Origin: DASQZT01 sp963728965
GTDB taxonomy: Bacteria; Acidobacteriota; Terriglobia; Bryobacterales; Bryobacteraceae
Assembly: GCA_963728965.1 (NCBI GenBank)
Contig: CAVSMH010000008.1
Location: forward strand, 992,001 to 1,056,000
Length of the DNA stretch: 64,000 bases
Direction of reading: 5' to 3'
The notes under the pieces were generated by a model. That model saw only the letters and a program-made list of their open reading frames with translations, searched no databases and had not been told where the DNA came from. Every line of letters begins with the position of its first letter. The stretch's first letter is position 1. Shown in pieces: positions 16,536 to 24,207 of this stretch. The translations under genes were made by a program, and so were the position numbers.

Positions 16536-16993
16536 GCCATCACCCGTGCGGCCCGCTTGATGGCGGCCTGAATGCGGTAATAGGTCATGCAGCGGCACAG
16601 GGTGCCGGCCATGCCCTGACGGATCTGCGCGTCGGTGGGATGCGGATTGCGGTCGAGCAACGCCTTGGCGGTCATGATCTGACCGTTCTGGCAGAAGCCG
16701 CACTGCGGCACCTGCTCATCGATCCACGCCTGCTGCAAAGGGTGGAGCCGGCCGTCCCTGGCCAGCCCTTCGAGCGTGGTGATCTCCCCTTTCACCGCGG
16801 ATGCCGGCGTGATGCAGGAGCGGATCGCGGCGCCGTTTACGATCACCGTGCAGGCTCCGCACTGACCCAGTCCGCAGCCGAATCGGGGCCCCTGCAAACC
16901 GAGATCGTTGCGCAGAACATAGAGCAGAGGCGTCGCCGGGTCGATGTCCACGGAGTGATTGCTGCCGTTCACTTTCAAGTTGATGTTGCTCAT
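16532..16993 (-). CDS. Molybdenum hydroxylase small [2Fe-2S] subunit
   Basis: A 153-residue electron-transfer subunit with two iron-sulfur clusters: a plant-ferredoxin-type site with Cys 40, 45, 48 and 60, and an alpha-helical site with Cys 98, 101, 133 and 135. This layout matches IorA/CoxS-type subunits. It has no signal peptide, so it would cross the membrane bound to the Tat-targeted large subunit. It precedes and overlaps the large-subunit gene. Confidence 0.93.
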   Translation of the reverse strand: MSNINLKVNGSNHSVDIDPATPLLYVLRNDLGLQGPRFGCGLGQCGACTVIVNGAAIRSCITPASAVKGEITTLEGLARDGRLHPLQQAWIDEQVPQCGFCQNGQIMTAKALLDRNPHPTDAQIRQGMAGTLCRCMTYYRIQAAIKRAARVMA

Positions 16994-17154
16994 CGGGGTC
17001 CTCCCGGCGGAGGCGGAAGCAGCGTTGCGGCAAGCAGGAATGGTGATTTCACGCGCGTACCCATGGATCCCTCCGGTCAGGCGATGGTTTGCTTAGGATT
17101 GTATCGCGTTCGCGCCGGAGCGGAGACGGGGAGCTTCGTGGCCGCCCAAGAACG

Positions 17155-18009
17155 TCAACGGGCTTCGTAGCGCGTCCAGGCCTCGACCAGGTCCTTGCCG
17201 TGAATGCGGATGGTGCGGTCGTCGACGAGTTCGCGGCCGGGGCCCGACCCGGCGGCAATAGGCAGCGAGTTTCGCGTCGTGTATTCAATTTCGAGGGTGA
17301 CCGGGCCGGTGATGCGGTACGGGTGAATGGAGCCCATGCGGCGGACCGCTTCGGCCGACTTCTCGCGGATCAAATCGCGCGCGGCCGCCGCCGAAAGCGT
17401 AATGCACGAATAGCGGGCCAGCCCTTCCTTGACCTCGGCGGTTACCGCATCCGGGACGATTTCGTGCAGTTCGCGAACGGCGGCGCGATCGCCGCTGAGA
17501 AAGATCACCGGTATGCCGAAGTTCCCGGCCAGGGCGGTCCGGGTTTCGATTTCGCCCACGGGTTTGCCGTTCAGGCGCATGTTCTGAATTCCGAGCGAGC
17601 TGTAGCTGTGGGCCATGACGCCGGCGCGGACGCCTGCCAGGCTGTGCTGGCCCAGGAATGCGACCGCGGCATAGCCGCGCTCGAACGTGAGGAGCGGGCC
17701 GAGATTGCCCATCACCAGTTTGGCCTTGGGGTGAATCGTGGCGGCGGAGAGCGTCTGGCTGCCGTCGTGGCCATCCCAGACGATGACTTCGTCGGCGCCG
17801 CCGGCGAGGAAACCCTCTACGGCCGCGTTCACTTCGCCGGTCAGCAATTGGCGCAGTTCGGGGCTTTTGCTATCGGTCTGTTCCTGCCGGCAGATTCCGG
17901 CGACGCCCTCGGCATCCGTAATCACAAAGACAGTCTTCCGAGGCTGCCCCCACGCCAGCAGCGCCGCTGAAAGAGTCGAGAAAACGAGCCCGATCGTCTT
18001 GCTTCGCAT
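17155..18009 (-). CDS. M55-family peptidase (D-aminopeptidase DppA-like), secreted
   Basis: A 284-residue zinc peptidase of family M55, which cleaves N-terminal D-amino acids from peptides. The hydrophobic start ending in LLAWGQ is a signal peptide, suggesting a periplasmic role in turning over peptidoglycan or environmental peptides. Metal-binding motifs are TDAEGVAG, WDGHDGS, LGQHSLAG and GEIETRTALAG, in the family order. I chose ATG at 18009, with GAGGTG just upstream; the frame is open much further but that part is degraded sequence. A broken mandelate-racemase-like gene lies upstream on the same strand. Confidence 0.88.
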   Translation of the reverse strand: MRSKTIGLVFSTLSAALLAWGQPRKTVFVITDAEGVAGICRQEQTDSKSPELRQLLTGEVNAAVEGFLAGGADEVIVWDGHDGSQTLSAATIHPKAKLVMGNLGPLLTFERGYAAVAFLGQHSLAGVRAGVMAHSYSSLGIQNMRLNGKPVGEIETRTALAGNFGIPVIFLSGDRAAVRELHEIVPDAVTAEVKEGLARYSCITLSAAAARDLIREKSAEAVRRMGSIHPYRITGPVTLEIEYTTRNSLPIAAGSGPGRELVDDRTIRIHGKDLVEAWTRYEAR

Positions 18010-18079
18010 ATCAACACCTCGCCACAGAGGAAACACAGGGCATCCGGAACCGGCTGCCATGGTCGTGCCGCGCTCCGGC

Positions 18080-18311
18080 TTAGACCAGGGTCCCATACCG
18101 CTTCGCCACGCGGTCGTTCCATTCGATGCCCAGGCCGGGCCGGCCGGACAGAGCAGTGGCACGTTACCACATTTCCGACGGGGCTGGCAGGACCGTGGGG
18201 CGCAACCGGCGCCGCCACCGCCCCCGCCAGCGAGCCAATCTTCTTGAGCTCGGGCATGCCCCCGCAAGACTTCACGTCGGGCATGAGGATATCCACGGCT
18301 TCGGCGCGCAC
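18080..18311 (-). pseudogene. Mandelate racemase / enolase-superfamily gene, C-terminal remnant
   Basis: From 18311 the frame reads AEAVDILMPDVKSCGGMPEL and then a PVAPHGPASPVGNV segment, the metal-site and His region of muconate-lactonizing/mandelate-racemase enzymes. The frame then changes and about 60-80 residues are missing. Another frame reads PGLGIEWNDRVAKRYG and ends at TAA 18080, the family C-terminus. The 5' end is lost at the junction with the IS91 remnant. Confidence 0.8.
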
Positions 18312-18852
18312 ACGTTTTACGGCGAGTTGCAGTCCATGGCAAACGAAAAGGCGTTTGCGGCCTTCTTGCGCACTCTGTTCCGGGAAGACTGGGTTGTCTA
18401 TGCCAAGGCTCCATTTGGGCGGGCCGGAGCACGTGCTTCAGTACCGGGCCCGCTATACCCATCGGGTGGCAATCTCCAATCATCGGCTTTTGTCGGTGGA
18501 CGGCGATCACGTCAGTTTTCGCTGGAAGGACTACGCACATCACAGCAAGTGCCGCGCCATGACTCTGACCATGGAGGAGTTCCTGCGCCGGTTCTTGCAG
18601 CATGTACTGCCGAAAGGCCTCCCGCGCATTCGGTACTTCGGCTGGTTGGCTAACCGCCGGCGGCGCGAGCTGTTGCCACTTTGCCGGAGATTGCTCGCGG
18701 CCCTGCCCTCACCTGCTGCTGCAACCGCCAGCGACACAGCTGTCTGGAAGTGCCCGGCATGCGGTGGCGAAAAGCGTGTCACAGAGCGGCTAACCGCCAA
18801 GCAGATCCTGCGCGAGCAATCGCGCCGGGTCTGCATCCTTGATAGCTCGTAG
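18312..18852 (+). pseudogene. IS91-family transposase, C-terminal remnant with frameshift
   Basis: A frame to about 18410 reads MANEKAFAAFLRTLFREDWV and VYAKAPFG; a shift then leads to HLGGPEHVLQYRARYTHRVA, the SFRWKDYAHHSKCRAMTL motif, FPRI-like HVLPKGLPRIRYFGWLANRR and a final CPACGG pair, all typical of IS91 Y2 transposases. The N-terminal half with the catalytic tyrosines is gone. Terminal codon TAG at 18850-18852. Confidence 0.88.
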
Positions 18853-19343
18853 TGGGTCATTCCATTTGGCGCCAACCCCACACGCTTCGGCGTGCGCACA
18901 ACACGTGTGTCTCACCGCCGAAAAATCCCCGTTTCCACTCGCTGGTGAATGCCTCACTCCATATCCTCCGCCCCGTTTTCTAGCGGAACTTTCTCGTTCG
19001 CCTGGTCAAATCCGTCCTGCCATCGGACCTTCGACGGTCCCAGAGCCATTCAAAACCCATAGCTTGAGGCCTCACGTCGCCGCCGCTCCAGCGGCTTCCT
19101 TCTAACGCCCTTATCGAAACCGCCCTGGCCCGACCACTGTTCCTCGCCCCAACTGTCTCTGCCGGGGCGCTTCCGATAAGGTCCTAGCGTTTTCTCGGAC
19201 ATGTGACGGATCGGCGTCGCGAAGCCGACTTCTCGTTCCCAATCCGGGCTCAATGAGTGCATTGGCGATGATGCGCTCGTTGAAAACGAGTGCGCCCCAA
19301 TATTGACCACGCGGAAAACGCCGAATTCGATCAGGCCTGAGAT
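18853..19343. other. Non-coding region after IS91 remnant
   Basis: About 490 bp without a supported gene. It starts with the likely IS91 terminus, including a CACGC-TTCG-GCGTG hairpin at 18881-18894, as expected near the replication end of rolling-circle IS elements. Nothing was recognised in 18960-19343. Confidence 0.55.
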
Positions 19344-19682
19344 TCAGCGAGCGCGATTCAGGCGATGTAAGTGGACACGGCCCCACTCACAGATCGTTTC
19401 CAACACCGGCACCAGCGTCCATCCATACTTCGAAATCGAATACCGCACGCAGGGCGGTAGGGTGTTCTCCTGATGCCGGATGAGGATCCCGTCCCGAACG
19501 AGGTCCTGGAGATGCCGGATCAGCATCCTCTCAGTAATATCGGGAATGCTCCGGCGCAATTCACTGGTGCGCAAGGGCCCCTCGGAAAGCCGCCAGAGAA
19601 TCGTCCCCTTCCACCGCCCGTCGATAACGGACAACATGGCATCAATCGGGCAGGCCGACAACTCCTTCTTCGATACTGGCAT
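19344..19682 (-). CDS. HxlR-family transcriptional regulator
   Basis: A 112-residue winged-helix repressor/activator of the HxlR (MarR-like) family. The signature CPIDAMLSVIDGRWKGTILW at about residues 11-30 includes the redox-candidate Cys, followed by LRTSELRRSIPDITERMLIR as the DNA-reading helices. It is divergent from two membrane-protein genes across a 90-bp region containing a clear palindrome, so it most likely controls both itself and them. Confidence 0.92.
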   Translation of the reverse strand: MPVSKKELSACPIDAMLSVIDGRWKGTILWRLSEGPLRTSELRRSIPDITERMLIRHLQDLVRDGILIRHQENTLPPCVRYSISKYGWTLVPVLETICEWGRVHLHRLNRAR

Positions 19683-19700
19683 CTTCTTACCCTCTGCACG

Positions 19701-19740
19701 CTGACATATTTGTCAGCACATCTTTCTGTGTCAGTATACG
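19701..19740. promoter_or_regulatory. Divergent promoter with HxlR-type palindrome
   Basis: CTGACA-TATT-TGTCAG at 19701-19716 is a perfect 6-bp inverted repeat, and another TGTCAG half site lies at 19729-19734. TTGTCA (19710-19715) and TATACG (19735-19740) could be a rightward -35/-10 pair, though their 19-bp spacing is long. A repressor on the palindrome would cover this promoter and lie 19 bp from the regulator's own start codon. Confidence 0.6.
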
Positions 19741-19772
19741 CGCATCGAGCGTCTAAAATCCAGGAGCGCAAA

Positions 19773-20219
19773 ATGAACCTTCTGAATGTCGCAACAACCC
19801 TGTGCATTGGCCTTCTGATCGGCGCCGAGTTCGCAGTGTCTGCCTTCGTAAACCCCGTGCTCTTCAAGCTCAGCCTTGCGGCTCGGGCCGAAGCCACTCG
19901 GTTCTTTGGACGCCTTCTCGGCACCGTGATGCCCTTTTGGTATATCGCGAGCCTGCTGCTTCTTCTCTCGGAGACCATCCTCCATCTGCACAAACCCCTT
20001 ATCGTGTGGCTCGGTGTCGCCGTCGCGTTCTGGGGCGCCGCGATCGCGCTTTCTCTCGTGTCCCTGGTACCCATCAACAACCGCCTGGTGCGAATGGGTG
20101 CAGATGGATGGACGGAAAGTGCACAACGGGAACAACGAAAGTGGGATGACCTTCATCGGGTGCGAGTCTTATTTCTGGGCGTCGCCATGGTCTTTTTCCT
20201 GGGTGGGATTGGGATATAA
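19773..20219 (+). CDS. DUF1772 membrane protein (anthrone-oxygenase-like)
   Basis: A 148-residue protein with four hydrophobic helices (for example FWYIASLLLLLSETILHL and VWLGVAVAFWGAAIALSLVS), then the conserved VPINNRLVRMGADGW motif and the RKWDDLHRVRVLFLG helix of DUF1772. Members include anthrone oxygenases, but most bacterial ones are uncharacterised. The ATG at 19773 has CAGGAG 6 nt upstream. It is regulated, by position, by the adjacent HxlR protein. Confidence 0.85.
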   Translation: MNLLNVATTLCIGLLIGAEFAVSAFVNPVLFKLSLAARAEATRFFGRLLGTVMPFWYIASLLLLLSETILHLHKPLIVWLGVAVAFWGAAIALSLVSLVPINNRLVRMGADGWTESAQREQRKWDDLHRVRVLFLGVAMVFFLGGIGI

Positions 20220-20294
20220 GGCGGCGTTGCCCGGACTCCCTGGCGCCCCCACATCAAACCTAGCATTGCTAGATTTACTTACAAGGAGATGTCT

Positions 20295-20675
20295 ATGCAC
20301 AACGTTATTCCGCTCTCCCTGGCCGTTCTCGTCTCTGTCGGAATCATCGTAATCGGCTGCTTCTATGTTGTATCTCCCCGACGAATCTCAGCAGGATTTG
20401 GTCTTAAGGCGCCTGCGTCAGATTCTGACACTTCAGCGTGGTTGCGTCTCAAAGGAATTCGGGATATCGCGACTGGGTTGGCAGTGTTGACCCTGATGTT
20501 CACGACCGGCAGCCGGACAGTAGGCATAGTTTTCCTGGTTTTCTCCATCATCCCTTTTGGAGACATGTCCAACATTCTTGTGTCTGGCGGCAGAAAGGCC
20601 ACAGCGTTCTCCGTTCATGGCGTAACCTGCGCGGTGATGCTCTTCGCCAGCCTTTTGCTGATCCATGCCTTTTGA
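20295..20675 (+). CDS. DUF4267-like four-helix membrane protein
   Basis: A 126-residue inner-membrane protein with four spans, carrying a RRISAGFGLKAP loop and the LKGIRDIATGLAVLTLM and VFSIIPFGDMSNILVSGG segments typical of DUF4267. I prefer ATG 20295, six nt after AAGGAG, to ATG 20289, which abuts that site. It follows the DUF1772 gene by 75 nt and likely belongs to the same HxlR-controlled unit. Function unknown. Confidence 0.8.
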   Translation: MHNVIPLSLAVLVSVGIIVIGCFYVVSPRRISAGFGLKAPASDSDTSAWLRLKGIRDIATGLAVLTLMFTTGSRTVGIVFLVFSIIPFGDMSNILVSGGRKATAFSVHGVTCAVMLFASLLLIHAF

Positions 20676-21138
20676 GCGGCGACGGTCAAAACGAGGAGGA
20701 GAACAATGAACTATTGGATGTGGACGCGTTAAAACCAACGTCACCACGCACGGATTGAACACGTTCGCAGCGTAGTCACCGATGGAAAGATCAGCTGCCG
20801 TGAAGATGCTATGGTCCTCTTGAAACCCTGTGGCAAAAGCATGAGACTGACAAGATTGGAAAGATCGTCTTCGCGATTGGCTCATAGTTGCACCCCGACG
20901 GTTGCCAGGAACAGAGAGCCGTTCCTGGCTTAGCGAGGCGATTCTAATTCACTGGGGCACGCCCGCCGCCATGTTGGTAATCGTTGCGCTATTGCGGGGC
21001 GCTATGTAGCAAACAGCAAGCCGGCGACTTCAGGGCAAATCGCTCATTGAGAATGATCTCCGCAGTAAGCGCCGGATAGATATCGGGAAACGCGCTCAGG
21101 TCCGCCGATCCACTTTGACGTGTAGTCGCCTATCCGTG
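20676..21138. other. Non-coding stretch with an 8-codon stub
   Basis: A perfect AGGAGGA at 20694-20700 and a 5-nt spacer precede ATG 20706, but the frame ends at TAA 20730-20732 after eight codons. This looks like the start of a third cistron of the HxlR cassette whose body has been lost. Nothing else recognisable. Confidence 0.55.
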
Positions 21139-21198
21139 GAAGTGGCTCCGGTCCGATCCGGGAGATCGACCGTCCCTGGTCGCCGAGTGGCGGGCGAT
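21139..21198 (+). repeat. 60-bp repeat, first copy (partner 22294-22353)
   Basis: Shares about 55 of 60 positions with 22294-22353, including the identical TCCGGGAGATCGACCGTC core. In the second copy it lies upstream of a regulatory-domain gene; here it sits directly before a fragment of that gene's coding region. Confidence 0.85.
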
Positions 21199-21209
21199 TC
21201 AGCCGCCCG

Positions 21210-21357
21210 CGGTGCGGGTGATGGATGAGTGCGGCGGTCCGGTGCCGCATGTGATGGAACCGACGCCCGCGGTGCCCCGCGCACCCATCGCGGCGAGCTT
21301 ACACGGGAACCGGACGACGGCTGCTGACCTTCGCGGTGAGTGCCGCATCAGCGGAGC
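21210..21357 (+). pseudogene. Diverged fragment of the downstream regulatory-domain gene
   Basis: Closely matches 22951-23102, inside the 540-aa carboxypeptidase-regulatory-like gene (the VVDEYGDPVPHVMVEATPA region), with point differences and a three-base gap. It is out of context, with no start codon or continuation. With the 60-bp repeat just upstream, it forms a deletion derivative of 22294-23102. Confidence 0.85.
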
Positions 21358-21590
21358 CGTCCACTGCGTACGACGCAAAGAAGACGGCCCTGGAGCAGCA
21401 TCACACGGTCGCGATGGCAGCGGCGATCGTGGCGGCCAGGGCGCGCTAGAGGAATCGGTTGTTGGGAGGGCCGACGGATCCACCCCTGGCCGATAGTTTT
21501 CGTTAGACCGGAACTCAACTCGGCCGCAGGGAGCGCCAGATCGTGGAGGTTCTCTTTCCCTGCGATTGCGCCTCGGTAAGTTTAAAATAT
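21358..21590. other. Non-coding stretch
   Basis: No gene recognised. A frame near 21365-21450 reads DAKKTALEQHHTVAMAAAIV, which may be the tail of a lost gene, but there is no start and I cannot name it. Confidence 0.4.
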
Positions 21591-21619
21591 TTGACACAGA
21601 GTATAGAATGCTATACAGT
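21591..21619 (+). promoter_or_regulatory. Promoter with palindromic operator for the XRE cassette
   Basis: A consensus TTGACA (-35) at 21591-21596 is followed by GTATAG-AATG-CTATAC at 21601-21616, a perfect 6-bp inverted repeat overlapping the expected -10 (TATACA at 21612 or TACAGT at 21614). This is where an XRE repressor made from the second gene of the cassette would bind. Confidence 0.7.
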
Positions 21620-21652
21620 GTGTAAGGACAACTAGACAAAAGAGAGGCGTAC

Positions 21653-22063
21653 ATGTCATTCCGCGAAAAGAGCGCCTGGATCTCGTTCCTGTCGATGTCG
21701 GGGATCTATGGCATCTACTTCTGGTCGGTGATTCACTCTGGCCCGGGGGGCGGCTTTCCCTTCGGCGGACTGTTGGGGACGATCATCGCACTCGTGGTGG
21801 TGCAGGTCGTGCTGACGGTCGTAGTCGCGATCTTCCGGCCGAGGGAAGCGAAGGCACCACGCGACGAGCGCGATCAACTGATCGAGCTCAGGGCCATGCG
21901 AGTCGCCTATGCCGGGCTTGCGACGGGCATAGCGCTGGCCTGCTTGTTCGGAGCGTTCGATCCCCCACTCGTATTCAACACGAACGCCCTGCTGTTCATC
22001 CTTGTGACAGCCGAGATCATGCGCTCCGGCTGCCAGATCCTCCAATACCGGCGTGGCGCCTGA
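21653..22063 (+). CDS. Four-helix membrane protein of an XRE cassette (DUF2178-like)
   Basis: A 136-residue inner-membrane protein. Hydrophobic segments at about residues 8-28, 38-60, 83-103 and 107-126, with a conserved-looking RDERDQLIELRAMRVAY loop between the two pairs, as in small membrane proteins paired with XRE regulators (DUF2178-type). AGAGAGG precedes the ATG. It ends 1 nt before the regulator start, so the two are cotranslated. Function unknown. Confidence 0.8.
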   Translation: MSFREKSAWISFLSMSGIYGIYFWSVIHSGPGGGFPFGGLLGTIIALVVVQVVLTVVVAIFRPREAKAPRDERDQLIELRAMRVAYAGLATGIALACLFGAFDPPLVFNTNALLFILVTAEIMRSGCQILQYRRGA

Positions 22064-22064
22064 T

Positions 22065-22277
22065 ATGGGCGTGATCCGCAATGAAATCAGGCGATTGCGC
22101 TTCGAGCATGGAGAGATGACCCAACAGGAGCTAGCGGAAAAAATCGGGGTCACTCGCCAAACGGTGAATGCAATCGAACAGGGAAAATACTCGCCGTCAC
22201 TGGAAGCCGCGTTCCGAATCTCCGCCGTGTTCGGCCAACCGCTCGAAAACGTGTTTCACTATTCCAGGGACGAATGA
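22065..22277 (+). CDS. XRE-family transcriptional regulator, compact
   Basis: A 70-residue Cro/CI-type DNA-binding protein made almost entirely of the helix-turn-helix: MTQQELAEKIGVTRQTVNAI then EQGKYSPSLEAAFRIS. Such short regulators commonly control themselves and a linked membrane protein. I used the ATG at 22065, directly after the stop of the membrane-protein gene. The palindrome at 21601-21616 is the obvious candidate operator. Confidence 0.93.
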   Translation: MGVIRNEIRRLRFEHGEMTQQELAEKIGVTRQTVNAIEQGKYSPSLEAAFRISAVFGQPLENVFHYSRDE

Positions 22278-22584
22278 TCGTCGCCGCTTGAGGGAAGTGC
22301 CTCCGGTCCGGTCCGGGAGATCGACCGTCACTGGTCGCCAAGTGGCGGGCGATGCGCCGGCCAGATGGCACAACCTCGCGCGGGTGCGCCGACATGCCGC
22401 ATGCGGCCGAGTCGCCGTTAGGATGGGCCTCGGATCTCAGTCAAACTTTGCCTATGCTGGCGGGCCGCGGATCGCGGTATGGTGCATGGTAGGGCGACCG
22501 CCAAAATCACGATCACCCTGCCAGACCATCGTTCAGCCACTACCGGTTGACAGGCATCGCCGAAACTTCTTAGGATCGGCTAGA
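22278..22584. other. Gap with second repeat copy
   Basis: 307 bp without a gene. It contains 22294-22353, the partner of the repeat at 21139-21198, and must hold the promoter of the following gene. The frame of the downstream gene is open through here, but codon content and lack of a start argue against translation. Confidence 0.55.
22294..22353 (+). repeat. 60-bp repeat, second copy (partner 21139-21198)
   Basis: See the first copy; about five mismatches in 60 bp. Here it keeps its probable original position, about 230 bp upstream of the regulatory-domain gene. Confidence 0.85.
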
Positions 22585-24207
22585 GTGCGCACCATCGGAC
22601 TACCGGCCCTCGTATTGTTGACTGGCGCCGGTCTCGCCGGGCAGACGGCCGGGTTCGGCGGCATCGCGGTCAACTCCGTTACCGGACAGCCGCTGAGCGG
22701 AGTGCATCTGAAGCTGTTCACGTTCCACAGCGGCGGCGTCATCCGGGATGCCTACGGCGCCATGAGCGGGCGCGACGGGCGCTTTTCGGTGACCGGCATC
22801 CCGCCCGGCACGTATGCGCTCTTGGCGGAGCGCAGGGGATTCGTCCACCTGGTGACCGTCACCGGCGCGATACCGCTCCCCAGCATCACCCTCACGGCCG
22901 GGGAGCGGATGACGGACTACCGGCTGGAGATGACGCCGCGCGCGGTGATGGCGGTGCGGGTGGTGGATGAGTACGGCGATCCGGTGCCGCATGTGATGGT
23001 GGAAGCGACGCCCGCGGCGCCCCACGCTCCCATCGCGGCGAGCTTGCACGGGAACCGGACGGCGGCTACCGACCTTCGGGGCGAGTGCCGCATCAGCGGA
23101 GCACCCGGGAAGTTCTACCTCAAGGCGACGCCGAGTGCGGGAACGAAAGAGGTGCCGGAGATCCGGACGGACGGGACTTCCGACGCGGTTTACGGACCCA
23201 CCTGGTATCCGGGGGCCACGAGTGCCGAGCGCGCATCGGCGGTGGAAGTGGAGGCCGGCGGCGATACCGGAATCGAAATCCGGCTGGTGCGCCAGCGTAC
23301 GCTGACGATTACCGGCACGGTGAACGGGATTCCGCCGGGCACCTCCGCCATGGTCGTGGTGTCCTCGGGCGATCGGGCGGATCGTCTCACCACGACCCGC
23401 TCGAGCGTGGTGAGGCCCGATGGCCGATTCGCCCTTTCGAACCTGCCGGCGATGTTCTATCGGGTGATGGGAGTGGTGGCGGGGGGCGGTCCGCACCTGC
23501 AAAGCCAGGCGGTGGAGATCATGCCGGACGGACCGGACACGGTCGATCTGGCGCTCGTACTCACGGCCGGAGGGGAACTGGCCGGCACGGTCGAGATCGC
23601 CGGCGACGCGCCGGGTTCGGCCGGAGAAAAGCGGACCGTGACGCTGGTGCCGGTGGGGGTCTCGATGGGCCCGGCCGCGGCCACGACCGAGCCCGATGGC
23701 TCCTTCCAGATGACCGGCGTCTTCGCGGGACGTTACCGGGTAGACGTCCGGCCGCTGCCCGCCAATGGCTACATCCGGAGCACGGAACTGGACGGGACGG
23801 TGCTGCCGGAGCGGGAGGTCGATTTTGCGGCCGGCGTGCAAGGATCGAGACTGAAGATCACGCTGGGCCGCGATGGCGGCCAGCTATCCGGAACGGTGCT
23901 GGACAAGGGCGGCAAGCCGCTCGCGAATACGGTCGCCATGGTGATCCTGGCCGCCGACCGGGACCACATTGCCCCCAACCAGGACGGGCTGGTCAGGGAA
24001 GGAGGCAAATACAGCTTCCAGGGGATCCGGCCGGGCCGGTATCTTGTGTTTGCCATCGACGCGTTCCACTCCGGTCCTTCGAGCGAGGAGGATCTGAAGA
24101 AACTGGCTGCGGCCGCCGAAGAGATCGAGATCAAGGCGGGCGACCGGATCACCAAAAACCTGACGGTGCTGGTGCGGGGGGATGGGGATGCGCGGCCTGA
24201 GAAGTAG
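22585..24207 (+). CDS. Secreted multi-domain carboxypeptidase-regulatory-like protein
   Basis: A 540-residue protein with a signal peptide (VRTIGLPALVLLTGAGLAGQ) followed by about five beta-sandwich repeats of the carboxypeptidase regulatory/CNA-B type. Each repeat shows the pattern G.V.....G.P...V followed by DGRFSVTGIPPGTYAL-like turns, for example at residues about 22-95, 110-180 and 440-510. Such domains bind or scaffold rather than catalyse, and are very common outside the inner membrane in Acidobacteria. GTG 22585 is chosen because it begins the signal peptide. It overlaps the next, similar gene by 26 nt. Confidence 0.72.
   Translation: MRTIGLPALVLLTGAGLAGQTAGFGGIAVNSVTGQPLSGVHLKLFTFHSGGVIRDAYGAMSGRDGRFSVTGIPPGTYALLAERRGFVHLVTVTGAIPLPSITLTAGERMTDYRLEMTPRAVMAVRVVDEYGDPVPHVMVEATPAAPHAPIAASLHGNRTAATDLRGECRISGAPGKFYLKATPSAGTKEVPEIRTDGTSDAVYGPTWYPGATSAERASAVEVEAGGDTGIEIRLVRQRTLTITGTVNGIPPGTSAMVVVSSGDRADRLTTTRSSVVRPDGRFALSNLPAMFYRVMGVVAGGGPHLQSQAVEIMPDGPDTVDLALVLTAGGELAGTVEIAGDAPGSAGEKRTVTLVPVGVSMGPAAATTEPDGSFQMTGVFAGRYRVDVRPLPANGYIRSTELDGTVLPEREVDFAAGVQGSRLKITLGRDGGQLSGTVLDKGGKPLANTVAMVILAADRDHIAPNQDGLVREGGKYSFQGIRPGRYLVFAIDAFHSGPSSEEDLKKLAAAAEEIEIKAGDRITKNLTVLVRGDGDARPEK

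Noticed and set aside
13674..16571. A 965-codon plus-strand open frame
   Set aside because: It is antisense to glnK and the molybdenum hydroxylase large subunit, has no domain pattern, and is an artefact of high GC content.
18010..18603. Long N-terminal extension of the M55 peptidase frame
   Set aside because: The start at 18009 has a signal peptide and ribosome site; the upstream part covers two pseudogenes in mixed frames.
22168..22584. Extended N-terminus for the regulatory-domain protein
   Set aside because: The frame overlaps the XRE gene in a different phase and includes the non-coding repeat; the signal peptide begins at 22585.
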